From Fructobacillus parabroussonetiae (GTDB lineage: Bacteria; Bacillota; Bacilli; Lactobacillales; Lactobacillaceae), in the NCBI RefSeq assembly GCF_018437265.1, contig NZ_JAAMFL010000006.1, positions 1-64,000 of the forward strand: 64,000 nt of DNA, written 5' to 3'. How positions within the stretch are numbered: the first letter of the stretch is position 1; each line of letters starts with the position of its first letter. Made by a program: the position numbers and the translations under genes. Shown one piece after another: positions 54,922 to 64,000 of the stretch. The notes under the pieces are model-generated. The model ran no database searches. It worked only from the letters and a program-made list of their open reading frames with translations, and was not told the DNA's origin.

Positions 54922-55665
54922 CTACTCTTCGTTCAACTCGGTTTTGATATCATCTAAGAGGTCTCGCTCTTCCTTTGTAAAGGAACGTCCCTCCAATAAG
55001 TCGGGACGACGCAAGTAGGTCTTCTTCAATGATTCTTTTAAGCGCCATTCGGCAATCTTTTGATGATTTCCTGAGGTGAGCACTTCCGGGACAACCATCC
55101 CACGAAAGTCAGCGGGACGGGTGTATTGCGGATATTCCAATAATCCGTCTTGGAAGGAATCACCCGTTGCCGATTCCGCGTTGCCCAAAACATCGGGCAA
55201 AAAGCGAACCGTTGCATCAATCATCACCATGGCGCCAAGCTCACCGCCAGTCAAGACATAGTCGCCAAGAGAGATTTCTTCATCAACCAAAGTCTTGATT
55301 CGTTCATCGTAGCCCTCATAATGGCCACAAACAAAGGTCAGGTGATCATAGGAAGCTAAACGTTCAGCGTCTTGATGATCAAATTTTTTACCGGCGGGGT
55401 CTAATAAAACGACGTGCCCGGCGGAACCGGCGGCATCTTTTTCTTTAATGGCGGCAATGGCATCAAAGATTGGCTGCGCGGTTAACAACATGCCGGCGCC
55501 CCCACCAAAAGGATAATCATCCACGTTGTTGTGCTTGTTGGTCGTGTAATCACGAAAGTCGGTCACGTTAAAGGATAAGGACCCACGCTCAATGGCCTTT
55601 CCAATAATCGACTCTTGCATGGGCGCAAACATCTTCGGGAAAAGGGACAATACATCGATTTTCAT
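54922..55665 (-). CDS. trmD: tRNA (guanine-37-N1)-methyltransferase
   Basis: A 247-residue SPOUT-family enzyme. [12 protein letters not shown] at the N-terminus, the knot region [13 protein letters not shown] with [10 protein letters not shown]-like sequence ([15 protein letters not shown]), and the C-terminal YTRPADFRG are all TrmD marks. The ATG overlaps the rimM stop by one base. Confidence 0.97.
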   Translation of the reverse strand: MKIDVLSLFPKMFAPMQESIIGKAIERGSLSFNVTDFRDYTTNKHNNVDDYPFGGGAGMLLTAQPIFDAIAAIKEKDAAGSAGHVVLLDPAGKKFDHQDAERLASYDHLTFVCGHYEGYDERIKTLVDEEISLGDYVLTGGELGAMVMIDATVRFLPDVLGNAESATGDSFQDGLLEYPQYTRPADFRGMVVPEVLTSGNHQKIAEWRLKESLKKTYLRRPDLLEGRSFTKEERDLLDDIKTELNEE

Positions 55666-56183
55666 TAGTCTAACAACCCTTCCAACACATCGATGACAAT
55701 GGTTTGTTCCGAAACGTTCACGTCTTTAACAACATCTTCAATAACTGGAATCAAGGCATCTGGTCCGGCTGGGCGTTTGACAACCCAAACATCATTGGCG
55801 CCGGTTTCCATGATTTCCTTTACACGGCCAATCGCCTGACCTTCCAAATCTTTTACGGTACAACCAACGATGTCAGAGTAGTAATACTCCCCATCAGCCA
55901 ACTCGTCACGATCCGCTTCTGAGACGTAGAGTTCCTGCCCCTTATAGACTTCCACTTCGTTAATATTGGTCACGCCATCAAAGGTTAGCAACCACATGCC
56001 TTTATGCATGCGCGCCTTGGCAATTTTTTCAGGCAAATACTTGCCATCGACCAAACGATAGACCGTTGCTCCCTTGGCAAAGCGCTCTTCGGCAAAGTCG
56101 GTAATCGCCTTCACCTTCAATTCACCACGAATCCCATGGGTATTCACAATGGTTCCAATTTTAAAATAATTTACTGTTTCCAT
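55665..56183 (-). CDS. rimM: Ribosome maturation factor RimM
   Basis: A 172-residue 30S assembly factor. [18 protein letters not shown] is the N-terminal RimM signature; a PRC-barrel domain follows from about residue 95 ([11 protein letters not shown]). The start at 56183 is fixed by homology, but no Shine-Dalgarno precedes it. An extended -10 ends only 7 bases before the ATG, so the mRNA is probably leaderless. The gene heads rimM-trmD-rnz-recJ-apt. Confidence 0.95.
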   Translation of the reverse strand: METVNYFKIGTIVNTHGIRGELKVKAITDFAEERFAKGATVYRLVDGKYLPEKIAKARMHKGMWLLTFDGVTNINEVEVYKGQELYVSEADRDELADGEYYYSDIVGCTVKDLEGQAIGRVKEIMETGANDVWVVKRPAGPDALIPVIEDVVKDVNVSEQTIVIDVLEGLLD

Positions 56184-56190
56184 ACCGTCT

Positions 56191-56199
56191 ATTATAGCA
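56191..56199 (-). promoter_or_regulatory. Extended -10 promoter adjoining the rimM start codon
   Basis: TGCTATAAT on the minus strand; the hexamer TATAAT occupies 56196-56191 and the ATG starts at 56183. The expected transcription start falls on or next to the A of ATG. Confidence 0.7.
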
Positions 56200-56258
56200 A
56201 ATATTTTACAAGGCCTCCCGGCTAATCAGGACTGATCCAACTGGAAAAGGCGGGAAAA

Positions 56259-56288
56259 ATAAAAAAACCACCCGAGGGTAGTTTTTTA
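56259..56288 (-). terminator. Terminator after rpsP
   Basis: AAAAAACTACCC-TCG-GGTGGTTTTTTT hairpin on the minus strand. It separates rpsP from rimM, which are one operon in many Firmicutes. Confidence 0.85.
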
Positions 56289-56296
56289 GACATTGA

Positions 56297-56782
56297 TTAA
56301 ACCAAGTCCAACAAGTCAGCCTTCTTAGCTGATGATGGGTACTTCGTTCCAGCTGCGTCCAAGTATGCCTTGATTTCAGCAACCGTGTTCTTTGTCGTTG
56401 GCTTTGAAGATGAAGCAGCGGCTTCCTTCTTAGCTGCAGGCTTTGCAGCAGCCTTCTTGGCTGGCTTAGCAGCCTTCTTGGCTGGCTTAGCGGCCTTCTT
56501 AGCAGCTGGCTTCTTGCCGGCCTTTGTTTCGGCGTACTTCGTCATGATACCGGCCTTTGACAACAAGTTACGAACCGTGTCAGATGGTTGTGCACCGTTT
56601 TGCAACCAGCCCATGATTTTTTCTTCATCCAACTTCACTTCAGCTGGTACCGTGATTGGGTTATAAGTTCCAACCGTTTCGATAAAACGACCGTCACGAG
56701 GTGAACGTGAGTCCGCGATAACCACACGATAGAAAGGACGCTTCTTAGCACCCATGCGCTTCAAACGAATTTTAACTGCCAT
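56297..56782 (-). CDS. rpsP: 30S ribosomal protein S16 with C-terminal HeH/LEM-like extension
   Basis: Residues 1-88 are a normal S16 ([36 protein letters not shown]). The usual protein ends near residue 90. Here a 43-residue Ala/Lys/Pro linker (89-131, repeated KPAKKAA) leads to a final 30 residues with [20 protein letters not shown] then KKADLLDLV. That pattern is typical of small HeH/LEM or SAP-like helix-extended-helix nucleic-acid-binding domains. Total 161 residues. The start at 56782 has GGAGG 9 bases upstream. Its promoter's -35 lies in the terminator of ileS. Confidence 0.95.
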   Translation of the reverse strand: MAVKIRLKRMGAKKRPFYRVVIADSRSPRDGRFIETVGTYNPITVPAEVKLDEEKIMGWLQNGAQPSDTVRNLLSKAGIMTKYAETKAGKKPAAKKAAKPAKKAAKPAKKAAAKPAAKKEAAASSSKPTTKNTVAEIKAYLDAAGTKYPSSAKKADLLDLV

Positions 56783-56815
56783 AAGTAATTTCCTCCGTAT
56801 TTCTTTACAAGTTAT

Positions 56816-56844
56816 AGTATGCCAGATATCAAAAAGCATGTCAA
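56816..56844 (-). promoter_or_regulatory. Promoter of rpsP, embedded in the ileS terminator
   Basis: TTGACA (56844-56839), 17-base spacer, CATACT (56821-56816) on the minus strand. The -35 lies inside the 3' arm of the hairpin at 56831-56869. Confidence 0.65.
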
Positions 56845-56869
56845 GTATATTTACTTGACATGCTTTTAA
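56831..56869 (-). terminator. Terminator after ileS
   Basis: AAAAGCATGTCAAGTA and TACTTGACATGCTTTT are perfect 16-base arms around a four-base loop, 36 bases downstream of the ileS stop, with T-rich flanks. Confidence 0.8.
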
Positions 56870-56904
56870 TTTTGATTTTATCTCGGTAAAAGTCGGGTCA
56901 ACTG

Positions 56905-59703
56905 TTACTTTTCAAATCCTTCTGAAAGTGCTTCCGGATAGTACTCACGGACAATCTTTGCCTCGTAAGCTGCCAATTCAGGGAAGGCAGTATCCTCACC
57001 CAAGTCTTCATGGTAACGGCGGTCACGGGGTGACAGCGCACCACGCGCCTTGTCAACTTGAATCTGAAGGCCATCGAAGCTTGGGACATCAGCTGCTGCA
57101 GCCGCCGACTTTTGCAAGTCGAGTTGGGAAACCATGAGCAGCAAGCGCAAGTCCAGGTGCAAGTCATCGATCGTCTTCAACTGTTCGTCTGAAAGGTAGA
57201 GCGTCATGGCAGCTTCGGCGTTCTTTCCAATCAAATCATTGGCACGGGCTGCTTCAATTGCCTTGTTGGCTGCCGAACGGATGGCAAAAATTCCTGCCCA
57301 CTTTGCCTTAATGTCTGCAGCACCTGGCAAGTCCAAAACTTCTGGCATTTCTTGCAGGTAGGCAAACTTCGTCGAATCGTCTGGCAAATATGACCAGATC
57401 TCTTCTGCAGTGTGTGGCAAAACTGGCAAAATCAACTTCGTCAATGCCTGAACCGTTTCGTAAAAGACCGTTTGCATGGAACGGCGAAGCGCCGAATCCG
57501 GTGCCTCCACATAAACCACATCCTTGGCCACATCCAGGTAGAAGGCGGACAAATCAACGTTGATAAAGTTAATCAACTTTGAGAAGACGTCGTTAAAGCG
57601 GTAGTATTCGTAGGCATCTTCCAAGCCCTTCACCAGGTCGTTTAAGACAACCGTTGCATATTGGTCGTGTGCTGCACGCTTTTCAAACGGTACGGCATCC
57701 TTTTGATAGTCAAAGTCCGACGTGTTAGCCAAAAGGAAGCGCATCGTGTTACGGATTTTACGGTAGGAGTCCGCCACTTGTTTCAAAATCTCTTGTGAAA
57801 CTGGCATATCCTGGGAAGTATCGACGGAAATCGTCCACAAGCGAAGGATTTCAACACCTAATTTGTCGCCAACCTCGGCTGGTGAAATGGTGTTTCCCAA
57901 GGACTTGGACATCTTGTTGCCCTTACCATCCAAAGTAAATCCTTGCGAAAGCAAGTTCTTGTATGGTGCCTGCCCAGTCACGGCCACGGAAGTAATCAAG
58001 GATGAGTTAAACCAACCACGGTACTGGTCGGAACCTTCCAGGTAAAGGTCGGCCGGGAAGTCCAGGTTTGGACGTTGACGCAAAACCCCGTTCCATGATG
58101 AACCGGAGTCGAACCAGACATCCATGATGTCCTCTTCCTTCTTGAAGATACCGTTTGGTGAGTGGACGTTCGTGTAACCTTCAGGCAAGAGGTCCTTGGC
58201 ATCCTTTTCAAACCAGACGTTTGATCCATGCTTTTCAACCAATTGGGCAACGTGTTCAATCACGTCAGCATCCAAGATGGCTTCGCCATCTTCAGCGTAG
58301 AAGATTGGCAGTGGCACACCCCAAACACGCTGACGGGAGATGACCCAGTCACCACGACCGGCAATCATGTTGTGCAAACGCTTTTGACCCCATGCTGGGT
58401 AGAAGTTGACTTTGTCCAACTGGTCCAAGATGTCTTGACGGAAATTGTCAATTGACGCAAACCACTGTGGTACGGCACGCCAGATGATTGGCTTTTTCGT
58501 CCGCCAGTCAAATGGGTAGGAGTGGGTGATGCTTTCCTTTGCCAGGAAGAGACCAGCGTCCTGCAACTTCGTAATTACCGTTCCAGTGACGTCATCGTAG
58601 AAGCGGCCTTCAAAGTCAGGTCCGGCTGACTTGGTCATCATTCCCTTTTCATCAACCGTGACGGCCACTTCCAAGCCGTATGGCTTGGAAACATTGTAAT
58701 CGTCTTCACCAAAACCAGGGGCCGTGTGGACCAAACCAGTTCCGGAATCAAGGGTCACGTGATCACCAACCATGACCACCTCGGCGACGTCCTTGTCCCA
58801 TGGGTGGTAAGCCGTGATGTTTTCAAATTCATCACCCTTGTGCTCTTCTAAGACTTCGTAGTCTTCCCAATCAAACTTTGGTGCTACCGTTTCGAGCAAG
58901 TCCTTGGCCACCACGTACTTCTTGTCTTGGCCAGCAGGCTTCACAACAACGTAGTCAAAGTCAGGTCCGACCGTCACACCACGGGAAGCGGTCACCGTAA
59001 ACGGCGTCGTCGTCCAAACCACGAGGTAGGTATCGTTATCCAAGACACCCTTGCCATCCTTGACTTGGTTGGCATAGAAGAGTGACATTGACTTCAAGTC
59101 GTGGTATTCGATTTCGGCTTCGGCCAAGGCAGATTCGGATGACCATGACCAGTAAACAGGCTTGGCACCCTTAAAGATGTAGCCCTTCTTGGCCATATCA
59201 CCGAAGACACGCAGTTGAGCGGCTTCGAATTCCGGTTGCAAAGTAATGTAAGGGTGGTCCCAGTCAGCCAAGACACCGAGTCGCTTGAAATCCTTCTTTT
59301 GCTTGGCCACTTGTTCCAAGGCAAAGTCCTTGGCCAAGTTTCGCCATTCCGCCTTTGGCATGGCCTTACGGTCATGACCGGCCTTAGTCAACTGTTGTTC
59401 GATTGGCAGACCGTGCGTATCCCAGCCGGGTACGTAGGGTGCGTAGAAACCAGACATGTTCTTGTAGCGAACGATGATGTCCTTGGTGATTTTATTCAAG
59501 GCGTGGCCAAGGTGAATGTTTCCATTCGCGTATGGAGGGCCATCGTGCAGGTTGAAGTGTGGCTTTTGCTCGTTTTGAGCCAGGCGCTGGCCATAGAGGT
59601 CTTCTTCAAACCAGACTTTTTCACGTTCTGGCTCCGTCTTTGGTAGTGAACCACGCATTGGGAAAGCGGTCTTTCCAAGGTTTAGGGTATCTTTATACTT
59701 CAT
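56905..59703 (-). CDS. ileS: Isoleucyl-tRNA synthetase
   Basis: A 932-residue class I synthetase. [15 protein letters not shown] is the HIGH motif, [14 protein letters not shown] the KMSKS motif, with the CP1 editing domain between ([12 protein letters not shown] region). The start at 59703 has GAGGAG 7 bases upstream; the long upstream frame runs through the T-box. In most bacteria the C-terminus ends with a four-cysteine zinc module; here [15 protein letters not shown] and [10 protein letters not shown] occupy that place without any Cys. Regulated by the T-box leader. Confidence 0.97.
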   Translation of the reverse strand: MKYKDTLNLGKTAFPMRGSLPKTEPEREKVWFEEDLYGQRLAQNEQKPHFNLHDGPPYANGNIHLGHALNKITKDIIVRYKNMSGFYAPYVPGWDTHGLPIEQQLTKAGHDRKAMPKAEWRNLAKDFALEQVAKQKKDFKRLGVLADWDHPYITLQPEFEAAQLRVFGDMAKKGYIFKGAKPVYWSWSSESALAEAEIEYHDLKSMSLFYANQVKDGKGVLDNDTYLVVWTTTPFTVTASRGVTVGPDFDYVVVKPAGQDKKYVVAKDLLETVAPKFDWEDYEVLEEHKGDEFENITAYHPWDKDVAEVVMVGDHVTLDSGTGLVHTAPGFGEDDYNVSKPYGLEVAVTVDEKGMMTKSAGPDFEGRFYDDVTGTVITKLQDAGLFLAKESITHSYPFDWRTKKPIIWRAVPQWFASIDNFRQDILDQLDKVNFYPAWGQKRLHNMIAGRGDWVISRQRVWGVPLPIFYAEDGEAILDADVIEHVAQLVEKHGSNVWFEKDAKDLLPEGYTNVHSPNGIFKKEEDIMDVWFDSGSSWNGVLRQRPNLDFPADLYLEGSDQYRGWFNSSLITSVAVTGQAPYKNLLSQGFTLDGKGNKMSKSLGNTISPAEVGDKLGVEILRLWTISVDTSQDMPVSQEILKQVADSYRKIRNTMRFLLANTSDFDYQKDAVPFEKRAAHDQYATVVLNDLVKGLEDAYEYYRFNDVFSKLINFINVDLSAFYLDVAKDVVYVEAPDSALRRSMQTVFYETVQALTKLILPVLPHTAEEIWSYLPDDSTKFAYLQEMPEVLDLPGAADIKAKWAGIFAIRSAANKAIEAARANDLIGKNAEAAMTLYLSDEQLKTIDDLHLDLRLLLMVSQLDLQKSAAAAADVPSFDGLQIQVDKARGALSPRDRRYHEDLGEDTAFPELAAYEAKIVREYYPEALSEGFEK

Positions 59704-59724
59704 GGGCATTCTCCTCTGGTTAAA

Positions 59725-59945
59725 CAATAATAATAAAAAAGTCCCGTTTACCCCAAAGGGTAAACAGGACGAATGAACGTGGTACCACCTATTCTTCCAC
59801 TGGCACAGCCAGTGCTTCGATACAGCTTTAACGGGCTGCCCTTCGCCATCGCCTATTACATTCAGCGCTGGGAAAACGTCAGTGATATTTCCTTCTTGAG
59901 GGATTGGCCATCTCACACCGTACATGGCTCGCTTACAATATCAAG
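59725..59945 (-). promoter_or_regulatory. T-box riboswitch of ileS
   Basis: AGGTGGTACCACGTT (59790-59777, minus strand) is the T-box sequence. The terminator, GTCCTGTTTACCC and GGGTAAACGGGAC arms plus a T-run, lies at 59771-59733. ATC at 59886-59884, in GAAATATCACTG, is the probable specifier codon for isoleucine. The start of the transcript is near the right end of this interval. Confidence 0.93.
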
Positions 59946-59972
59946 AATGAAACGCGTCTTACGTTCAATTAC

Positions 59973-60710
59973 TTATTTTTCTTCTGATTCTGGAAAGACA
60001 ACAACCGTTGGGTCAGCTGGCTTTTCCGTATCCTCATTGACTTTACTAGCCGGCTGATCGGAATCCGCTGCTTTGTCATCGGCCTTTTTTTCAATCGGTC
60101 CCTTGGCAAAGTCCGGAATCTCTTTCAAGTCAGTTGGCAAATCAACGGCCTCTTCTTCATCAGCCACGTGGCCATCATCCAACACCTTTTGTGAAAGCAT
60201 CGATGCTGGCAAGGCCTCCACCGCTTCAGACAACTTGTCTTCTTGCAAAAGCGCCTTTTGATCGTCCAACAAAGAAAGGAAGGACTGCTTAAAGTCATTA
60301 ACACGAGCACGCAAACGGTTTTGTTCGTCAACCAAGTCAACGTTTTCTTTGGCCAAACGTGTTGCCTCTGCTTCGGCCTTCGTACGAGCGTTATCCACAA
60401 TTTCCTTGGCTTCTTGCTGTGCCTTTTCAAGTTGTGATTTAACTTCTTCTTCCGTTTCAGAACGCAAGCGAGATGCTGCTGATTGAGCAAACATAATTGA
60501 TTCGTTCACCTGGTTCTTTTGACCTTCTAACTCGTCAATCTGTTCTTGTTGCTGACGACTCTTCTTTTGCAAAGCTTCGTAATCGGCAATCAAGGCACGG
60601 TAATCGTTATTGACTTCGTCCAAGAAAGAATCAACCTCGCGAGCCACGTATGCACGTGAACCCTTTCGAGTAAATTCGTGGTTCAAAATTTCATCTGGTG
60701 TTAATGCCAT
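59973..60710 (-). CDS. divIVA: Cell-division protein DivIVA
   Basis: A 245-residue coiled-coil protein that senses curved membrane at poles and septum. The N-terminal LTPDEILNHEFTRKGSRAYVAREVDSFLD is the DivIVA membrane-binding lipid-binding domain. Heptad-rich coiled coil runs from about 30 to 165. The last 80 residues are acidic and disordered (AADSDQPASKVNEDTEKP). It ends the ftsA-ftsZ-sepF-yggT-ylmH-divIVA row. Confidence 0.94.
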   Translation of the reverse strand: MALTPDEILNHEFTRKGSRAYVAREVDSFLDEVNNDYRALIADYEALQKKSRQQQEQIDELEGQKNQVNESIMFAQSAASRLRSETEEEVKSQLEKAQQEAKEIVDNARTKAEAEATRLAKENVDLVDEQNRLRARVNDFKQSFLSLLDDQKALLQEDKLSEAVEALPASMLSQKVLDDGHVADEEEAVDLPTDLKEIPDFAKGPIEKKADDKAADSDQPASKVNEDTEKPADPTVVVFPESEEK

Positions 60711-60737
60711 CGTTTCGTCCTCTCTCCCTCATTCTAT

Positions 60738-61532
60738 TCAACGGTGAATGATTTGAAAAACTGCCTTTATTTTATCCCTTTTACTGTGTCCTGCCAAGCT
60801 TTGAAGGGAAATTCGTCCTTGCTTTCGAACAGAAATCACATCTTTTAAGCGAATGCTTCGATCCGCCGTCGTACTTTTCGACCAATTGACTGCAACCAAA
60901 CCGCTATCAATGAGCGTTTTTGCTTCGGTTCGCGAAAGGTTAAAAGCACTCGCAATTGCAGCGTCTAGGCGTAAAGAAGGCAGCAGAAGGAAAACCTCTT
61001 CTCCCTCCTCTTCTTTTATAAACGCCTGGTCAGGTGATCGTTCTTGCCAGTCCGTCGACACCTTGCCAATTTGGCCAATTTCTTGACGAATAAACCGTAG
61101 GTAACGACGTTCAACCGCTACTTGAGCACGTCCCTTGGCTTCGTCAATCACAATATCACCAAAGGTTGCACGATCAATGCCAGCAGACAAGAAGGCGCCA
61201 AGCAGATCTTTATGGCGAAGTTGTACAAATTTCTTAGCAAAAGAAATTTCTAAAAGCGCCATGTCAAAGTCGCTGGCAACAACTTCCATAAATTCAGGAA
61301 AAATCAACACGCGGGCCTTCTCGGATCGATCAAACAAACCATCTGCCTGAAAGAAAATATCCGTTCGATCACCTAGCAAAAGACTTAAAATGTGTCGCTC
61401 TCGTGGATTCAAAAAGTGCGTGAGGACCATTCGATAGTCACTTCCCGCCGTTTCAATCCAGTCCAATGCTTGCGCGACAAAGGGACGTTCTTCTTCTGCA
61501 AAATGCTGCCCCGCTGCTTGATTATCAACCAT
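60738..61532 (-). CDS. ylmH: YlmH-like S4-domain RNA-binding protein
   Basis: A 264-residue protein. The last 75 residues hold an S4 RNA-binding domain (RLDAAIASAFNLSRTEAKTLIDSGLVAVNW). The N-terminal part matches YlmH, whose family acts in ribosome-associated quality control and is found in the division cluster. It starts one base after yggT ends and lies 27 bases before divIVA. Confidence 0.93.
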   Translation of the reverse strand: MVDNQAAGQHFAEEERPFVAQALDWIETAGSDYRMVLTHFLNPRERHILSLLLGDRTDIFFQADGLFDRSEKARVLIFPEFMEVVASDFDMALLEISFAKKFVQLRHKDLLGAFLSAGIDRATFGDIVIDEAKGRAQVAVERRYLRFIRQEIGQIGKVSTDWQERSPDQAFIKEEEGEEVFLLLPSLRLDAAIASAFNLSRTEAKTLIDSGLVAVNWSKSTTADRSIRLKDVISVRKQGRISLQSLAGHSKRDKIKAVFQIIHR

Positions 61533-61533
61533 T

Positions 61534-61803
61534 TTACAAAACCAGTCCCATCAGCATTGGCAGAACATAGTCCTCCAATCCCTGAAGTACCAATAAAGCA
61601 ATCAAAGGTCGTAAATCTAAGAAGCCGAGCGGTTTAATAAAAGAAAAGAGCCCAAGATAGGGTTCAATAATCTTTCCAAGCTCACGGCCAAACCAGGTAT
61701 GGTAAAGGCCAGGTAGCCAAGACATTAGAATGTAAATCACCAGCGCAAAGGAATAAATCTGAATGACATAGCGCAAGATGACGAAAAGCATCAGCAAAAT
61801 CAT
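61534..61803 (-). CDS. yggT: YggT family membrane protein
   Basis: An 89-residue protein with two YGGT membrane segments: YVIQIYSFALVIYILMSWLP and LGFLDLRPLIALLVLQGL. Called YlmG in Bacillus; role in envelope or division is not settled. One base separates it from both sepF and ylmH genes. Confidence 0.92.
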   Translation of the reverse strand: MILLMLFVILRYVIQIYSFALVIYILMSWLPGLYHTWFGRELGKIIEPYLGLFSFIKPLGFLDLRPLIALLVLQGLEDYVLPMLMGLVL

Positions 61804-61804
61804 A

Positions 61805-62251
61805 TTAGTACCGTGATTGGTTATCTAAGTTTTCGCTCATTGACCCAGCGACTTCATAAGTCGAAGGTGTTAACAAGAAAATCTTCTCACCAATTCGTTC
61901 CATCGAGCCGTCAACGGCGTATACCGCACCACCAATGTAGTCCAGAATACGGCGAGCAGGGTCTTCTTCTAACTGTGAAAAGTTCACGATGACCGCATCA
62001 CCCTCAATTACTTGAGAAGCAATGGCGCGTGAATCAGCATAAACCTTTGGCTCAAAGAGTGCGATTCGAGCATCAGCTGGGGCAGTCTGCGTCGCATTCA
62101 CCGTGTTCTTTGGCTGCTTTTTAACGGCGGCCATTGATTTCTTAGGCTTTTCTTGCTGAGCTGCGGGTGCTTCTTCTTGCACTTCTTCATATTCGTCTTC
62201 GTAGTAATCATCATCACCAGAAAACAAGGTTTTAATTTTATCGAAAGCCAT
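61805..62251 (-). CDS. sepF: Cell-division protein SepF
   Basis: A 148-residue FtsZ-binding protein that anchors and aligns Z-ring filaments. The N-terminal amphipathic helix (MAFDKIKTLFSG) binds membrane, an acidic Tyr-rich linker follows, and the SepF core begins near residue 62 (IALFEPKVYADSRAIASQVIEGDAVIVNF). It lies 13 bases after ftsZ. Confidence 0.95.
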   Translation of the reverse strand: MAFDKIKTLFSGDDDYYEDEYEEVQEEAPAAQQEKPKKSMAAVKKQPKNTVNATQTAPADARIALFEPKVYADSRAIASQVIEGDAVIVNFSQLEEDPARRILDYIGGAVYAVDGSMERIGEKIFLLTPSTYEVAGSMSENLDNQSRY

Positions 62252-62264
62252 GAATTACTCCTTC

Positions 62265-63539
62265 TTAGCGCTTCTTAAAGAAAGGTGGCTGATCGTCATC
62301 TTCCGACGAAAGGTCAAGATCAATGTTTTGGTTAATTGGTTCAACGGGATCAAAGGCTTGCTTTTGCACACCGTCAAATTGCTTTTCATCTTGCTTTGGC
62401 TGTTGCTTGGTCGTAATGTCCCAATCAGCGAAAGGATCGTTTTTGGTATCAACGCCCTCCGCACCATCCGCTGCTGAACGGGAGAAAAGACCGGCCTGGT
62501 CGTTTGTTCCTTCGGCTTGCGCCGAAGGGGCTGGCTTTTCAGTCTTAGCCGTCGTCGCCTTAGCAGCCGGACGTTTCTTGCCATCTTCTAGGCCCGTTGC
62601 AATAACCGTGACACGAATGGCATCATTCATATCCATATCAACGGACGTTCCAAAGACAACGTTCACATCGCGACCAGCTTCTTGGTTGATAACGTCGGCA
62701 GCAGACTGTGCTTCGAAAACCGAAAGGTCAGCCCCACCCGTTACGTTCAAGAGCACTTCAGAAGCACCCGTCATATCAACTTCAAGCAATGGTGATGAGA
62801 TGGCTGAACGAGTGGCATCGACAGCTCGTGATTCACCCGTTGCGGTTCCAACGCCCATCAAGGCAGGACCGGCATCTTCCATCACCGTCTTAACATCGGC
62901 AAAGTCCAAGTTGATGAAGCCAGGGTTCGTAATCAATTCGGAGATACCACGAACACCTTGGGCAACCACGTCATCAACAACCTTAAAGGCTTCAATGATT
63001 GGCAACTTCAAGTCGATTTGGTCCTTCAAACGTTCGTTTGTAATGACAACCAAGGAATCAACTTGTTCAGACAAAGCCTGCAACCCTTCGGTTGCATACT
63101 TTGAACGCTTTGGTCCTTCCCAGGCGAAGGGACGGGTAACGACGGCAACCGTCAAGGCACCCATGTCCTTTGCAATCTTAGCCACAACAGGGGCGGCACC
63201 GTTTCCGGTTCCACCACCCATGCCGGCTGTGATAATCACCATATCAGCACCCTTTAAGGCTTCTTCAATGGCTTCTTGTGATTCTTCTGCGGCCTTTGCC
63301 CCACGTTCGGGGTTAGACCCAGCGCCCAGACCACCGGTCAGCTTAGGACCGATTTGAATCTTTTCTTTTGCAGCGGACTTGTCCAAAGCTTGAACGTCCG
63401 TGTTGGCAACGATGAAGTCCACACCTTGGATATCATCTTCAATCATGTGGTTAATGGCGTTTGATCCACCACCACCAACACCGATGACCTTAATTACCGC
63501 GCCGGTTGATGCCTGCGTTTCGTCGATTGTAAAGTCCAT
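62265..63539 (-). CDS. ftsZ: Cell-division tubulin homologue FtsZ
   Basis: A 424-residue GTPase forming the Z ring. The tubulin GTP-binding loop GGGTGNG is at residues 108-114; the T7 loop [16 protein letters not shown] follows in the middle. A variable linker (about 320-410) leads to the conserved C-terminal peptide [10 protein letters not shown] that binds FtsA and SepF. It starts 21 bases after ftsA. The small spacings show one transcript through divIVA. Confidence 0.98.
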   Translation of the reverse strand: MDFTIDETQASTGAVIKVIGVGGGGSNAINHMIEDDIQGVDFIVANTDVQALDKSAAKEKIQIGPKLTGGLGAGSNPERGAKAAEESQEAIEEALKGADMVIITAGMGGGTGNGAAPVVAKIAKDMGALTVAVVTRPFAWEGPKRSKYATEGLQALSEQVDSLVVITNERLKDQIDLKLPIIEAFKVVDDVVAQGVRGISELITNPGFINLDFADVKTVMEDAGPALMGVGTATGESRAVDATRSAISSPLLEVDMTGASEVLLNVTGGADLSVFEAQSAADVINQEAGRDVNVVFGTSVDMDMNDAIRVTVIATGLEDGKKRPAAKATTAKTEKPAPSAQAEGTNDQAGLFSRSAADGAEGVDTKNDPFADWDITTKQQPKQDEKQFDGVQKQAFDPVEPINQNIDLDLSSEDDDQPPFFKKR

Positions 63540-63560
63540 GAAAATACTCCTTTGGAATGG

Positions 63561-64000
63561 TTAGTCTTCGTCGTTTGTTTCTGCAAATAATGAGGTCAAA
63601 GAAGTCTTCATCCTCTTGAAAAGGCCTTCTTTTGGCGCTTCATCATCCATGTAAAAGTCGTCTTCATCCTCTGTTGTCTGAATGACTTTTGCCTGCTTAT
63701 CTGCTTGATGATAAGTCTCAGCCTCGGGTGCTTGATAGTTTTGCTTGCCCATCAAAACGGCCTTAATTAACTTTTGTAAGTCTGATTGAAAGGCTTCAAA
63801 TGAAGCAAAAGCCAATGCCCGGGCAAAACTTGGATGGCGTAAGCCAATTTGGTTAGGGCGCGCTACTTGGACGTTTTCACCAAAGTGCGCCTGCGCCTTT
63901 GCAAGCAAGCCAGGTGTTGCCGCCGAACCACCGGTGATGATGTATCCACCCGGCAAATCATCGGCCCCAACACTATCGAGCTGCTGGTCAAGTCGATCAA
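63561..64000 (-). CDS. ftsA: Cell-division protein FtsA, C-terminal part (5' end outside window)
   Basis: The frame is open to base 64000, so only about 145 C-terminal residues are present. PGGYIITGGSAATPGLL is the actin-fold phosphate-2/adenosine loop of FtsA, followed by the late ATPase core. The tail is acidic and ends in an amphipathic helix, GLFKRMKTSLTSLFAE, the membrane-targeting sequence. It is directly upstream of ftsZ. Confidence 0.93.
   Translation of the reverse strand, partial: DRLDQQLDSVGADDLPGGYIITGGSAATPGLLAKAQAHFGENVQVARPNQIGLRHPSFARALAFASFEAFQSDLQKLIKAVLMGKQNYQAPEAETYHQADKQAKVIQTTEDEDDFYMDDEAPKEGLFKRMKTSLTSLFAETNDED

Noticed and set aside
59704-59925. N-terminal extension of IleS by 74 residues
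   Set aside because: It runs through the T-box leader; GAGGAG supports the start at 59703.
62323-63357. A 344-codon open frame on the plus strand opposite ftsZ
   Set aside because: It lies wholly antisense to ftsZ, has no ribosome site and its product is a low-complexity Ser/Ala-rich shadow caused by codon bias.

Overview
The window looks like the chromosome of a Gram-positive heterofermentative lactic acid bacterium of the Leuconostoc/Fructobacillus/Weissella group. The evidence is a citrate-lyase cluster with a CitI-type regulator, a fused CitXG and a malic-type oxaloacetate decarboxylase; a KxYKxGKxW-type surface protein with accessory-Sec genes; T-box leaders on thrS and ileS; and the ylmH-yggT-sepF-ftsZ-ftsA cell-division order. 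The genus is not fixed by what I can read. Nearly all genes lie on the minus strand, so the locus reads from right to left. Apart from a transposase remnant at the left edge, I see no phage, plasmid or CRISPR.

Left part (1-16.3 kb). The right end of an IS3-family element has cut off the 3' end of a large repetitive surface-protein gene. Then come two tandem 2-hydroxycarboxylate transporters, an alpha/beta hydrolase, citXG, and the operon mae-citC-citD-citE-citF, with citI divergent from mae across an AT-rich control region. Together these import citrate, cleave it to acetate and oxaloacetate, mature the lyase prosthetic group, and decarboxylate oxaloacetate to pyruvate. brnQ follows.

Middle part (16.3-40.6 kb). 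This is housekeeping and salvage: a permuted papain-like hydrolase, a redoxin, an aldo/keto reductase, an SGNH esterase, a divergent PRPP-synthetase paralogue, recD2, a histidine phosphatase, a DUF1831 protein, rsmF, map, dacA, upp, tRNA-Arg, an ECF S-component, a fructosamine-kinase-like gene with a possible attenuating leader, nicotinamide phosphoribosyltransferase, a DedA protein, an amino acid permease, thrS with its T-box, a 38-residue small ORF, a flavodoxin, yebC, a PAP2 phosphatase, tRNA-Leu and a TauE/SafE exporter.

Right part (40.6-64 kb). A five-gene accessory-Sec/glycosylation operon (gtfA-gtfB-asp1-asp2-asp3) has no secA2 or secY2 beside it. It is followed by pta, ung, a methyltransferase-like gene, cls, then the run rimM-trmD-rnz-recJ-apt, rpsP with an unusual C-terminal extension, ileS with its T-box, and divIVA-ylmH-yggT-sepF-ftsZ-ftsA, which runs off the edge. 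The accessory-Sec operon is the expected export and glycosylation machinery for proteins like the IS-truncated surface protein at the other end of the window.

Most interesting leads: the S16-HeH/LEM-like fusion, the rearranged accessory-Sec locus with an Asp2-like Asp3, an IleRS lacking its C-terminal zinc cysteines, a probable leaderless rimM mRNA, the degenerate Prs, the leader-ORF/terminator before the fructosamine kinase gene, and a triple repeat between citI and mae.
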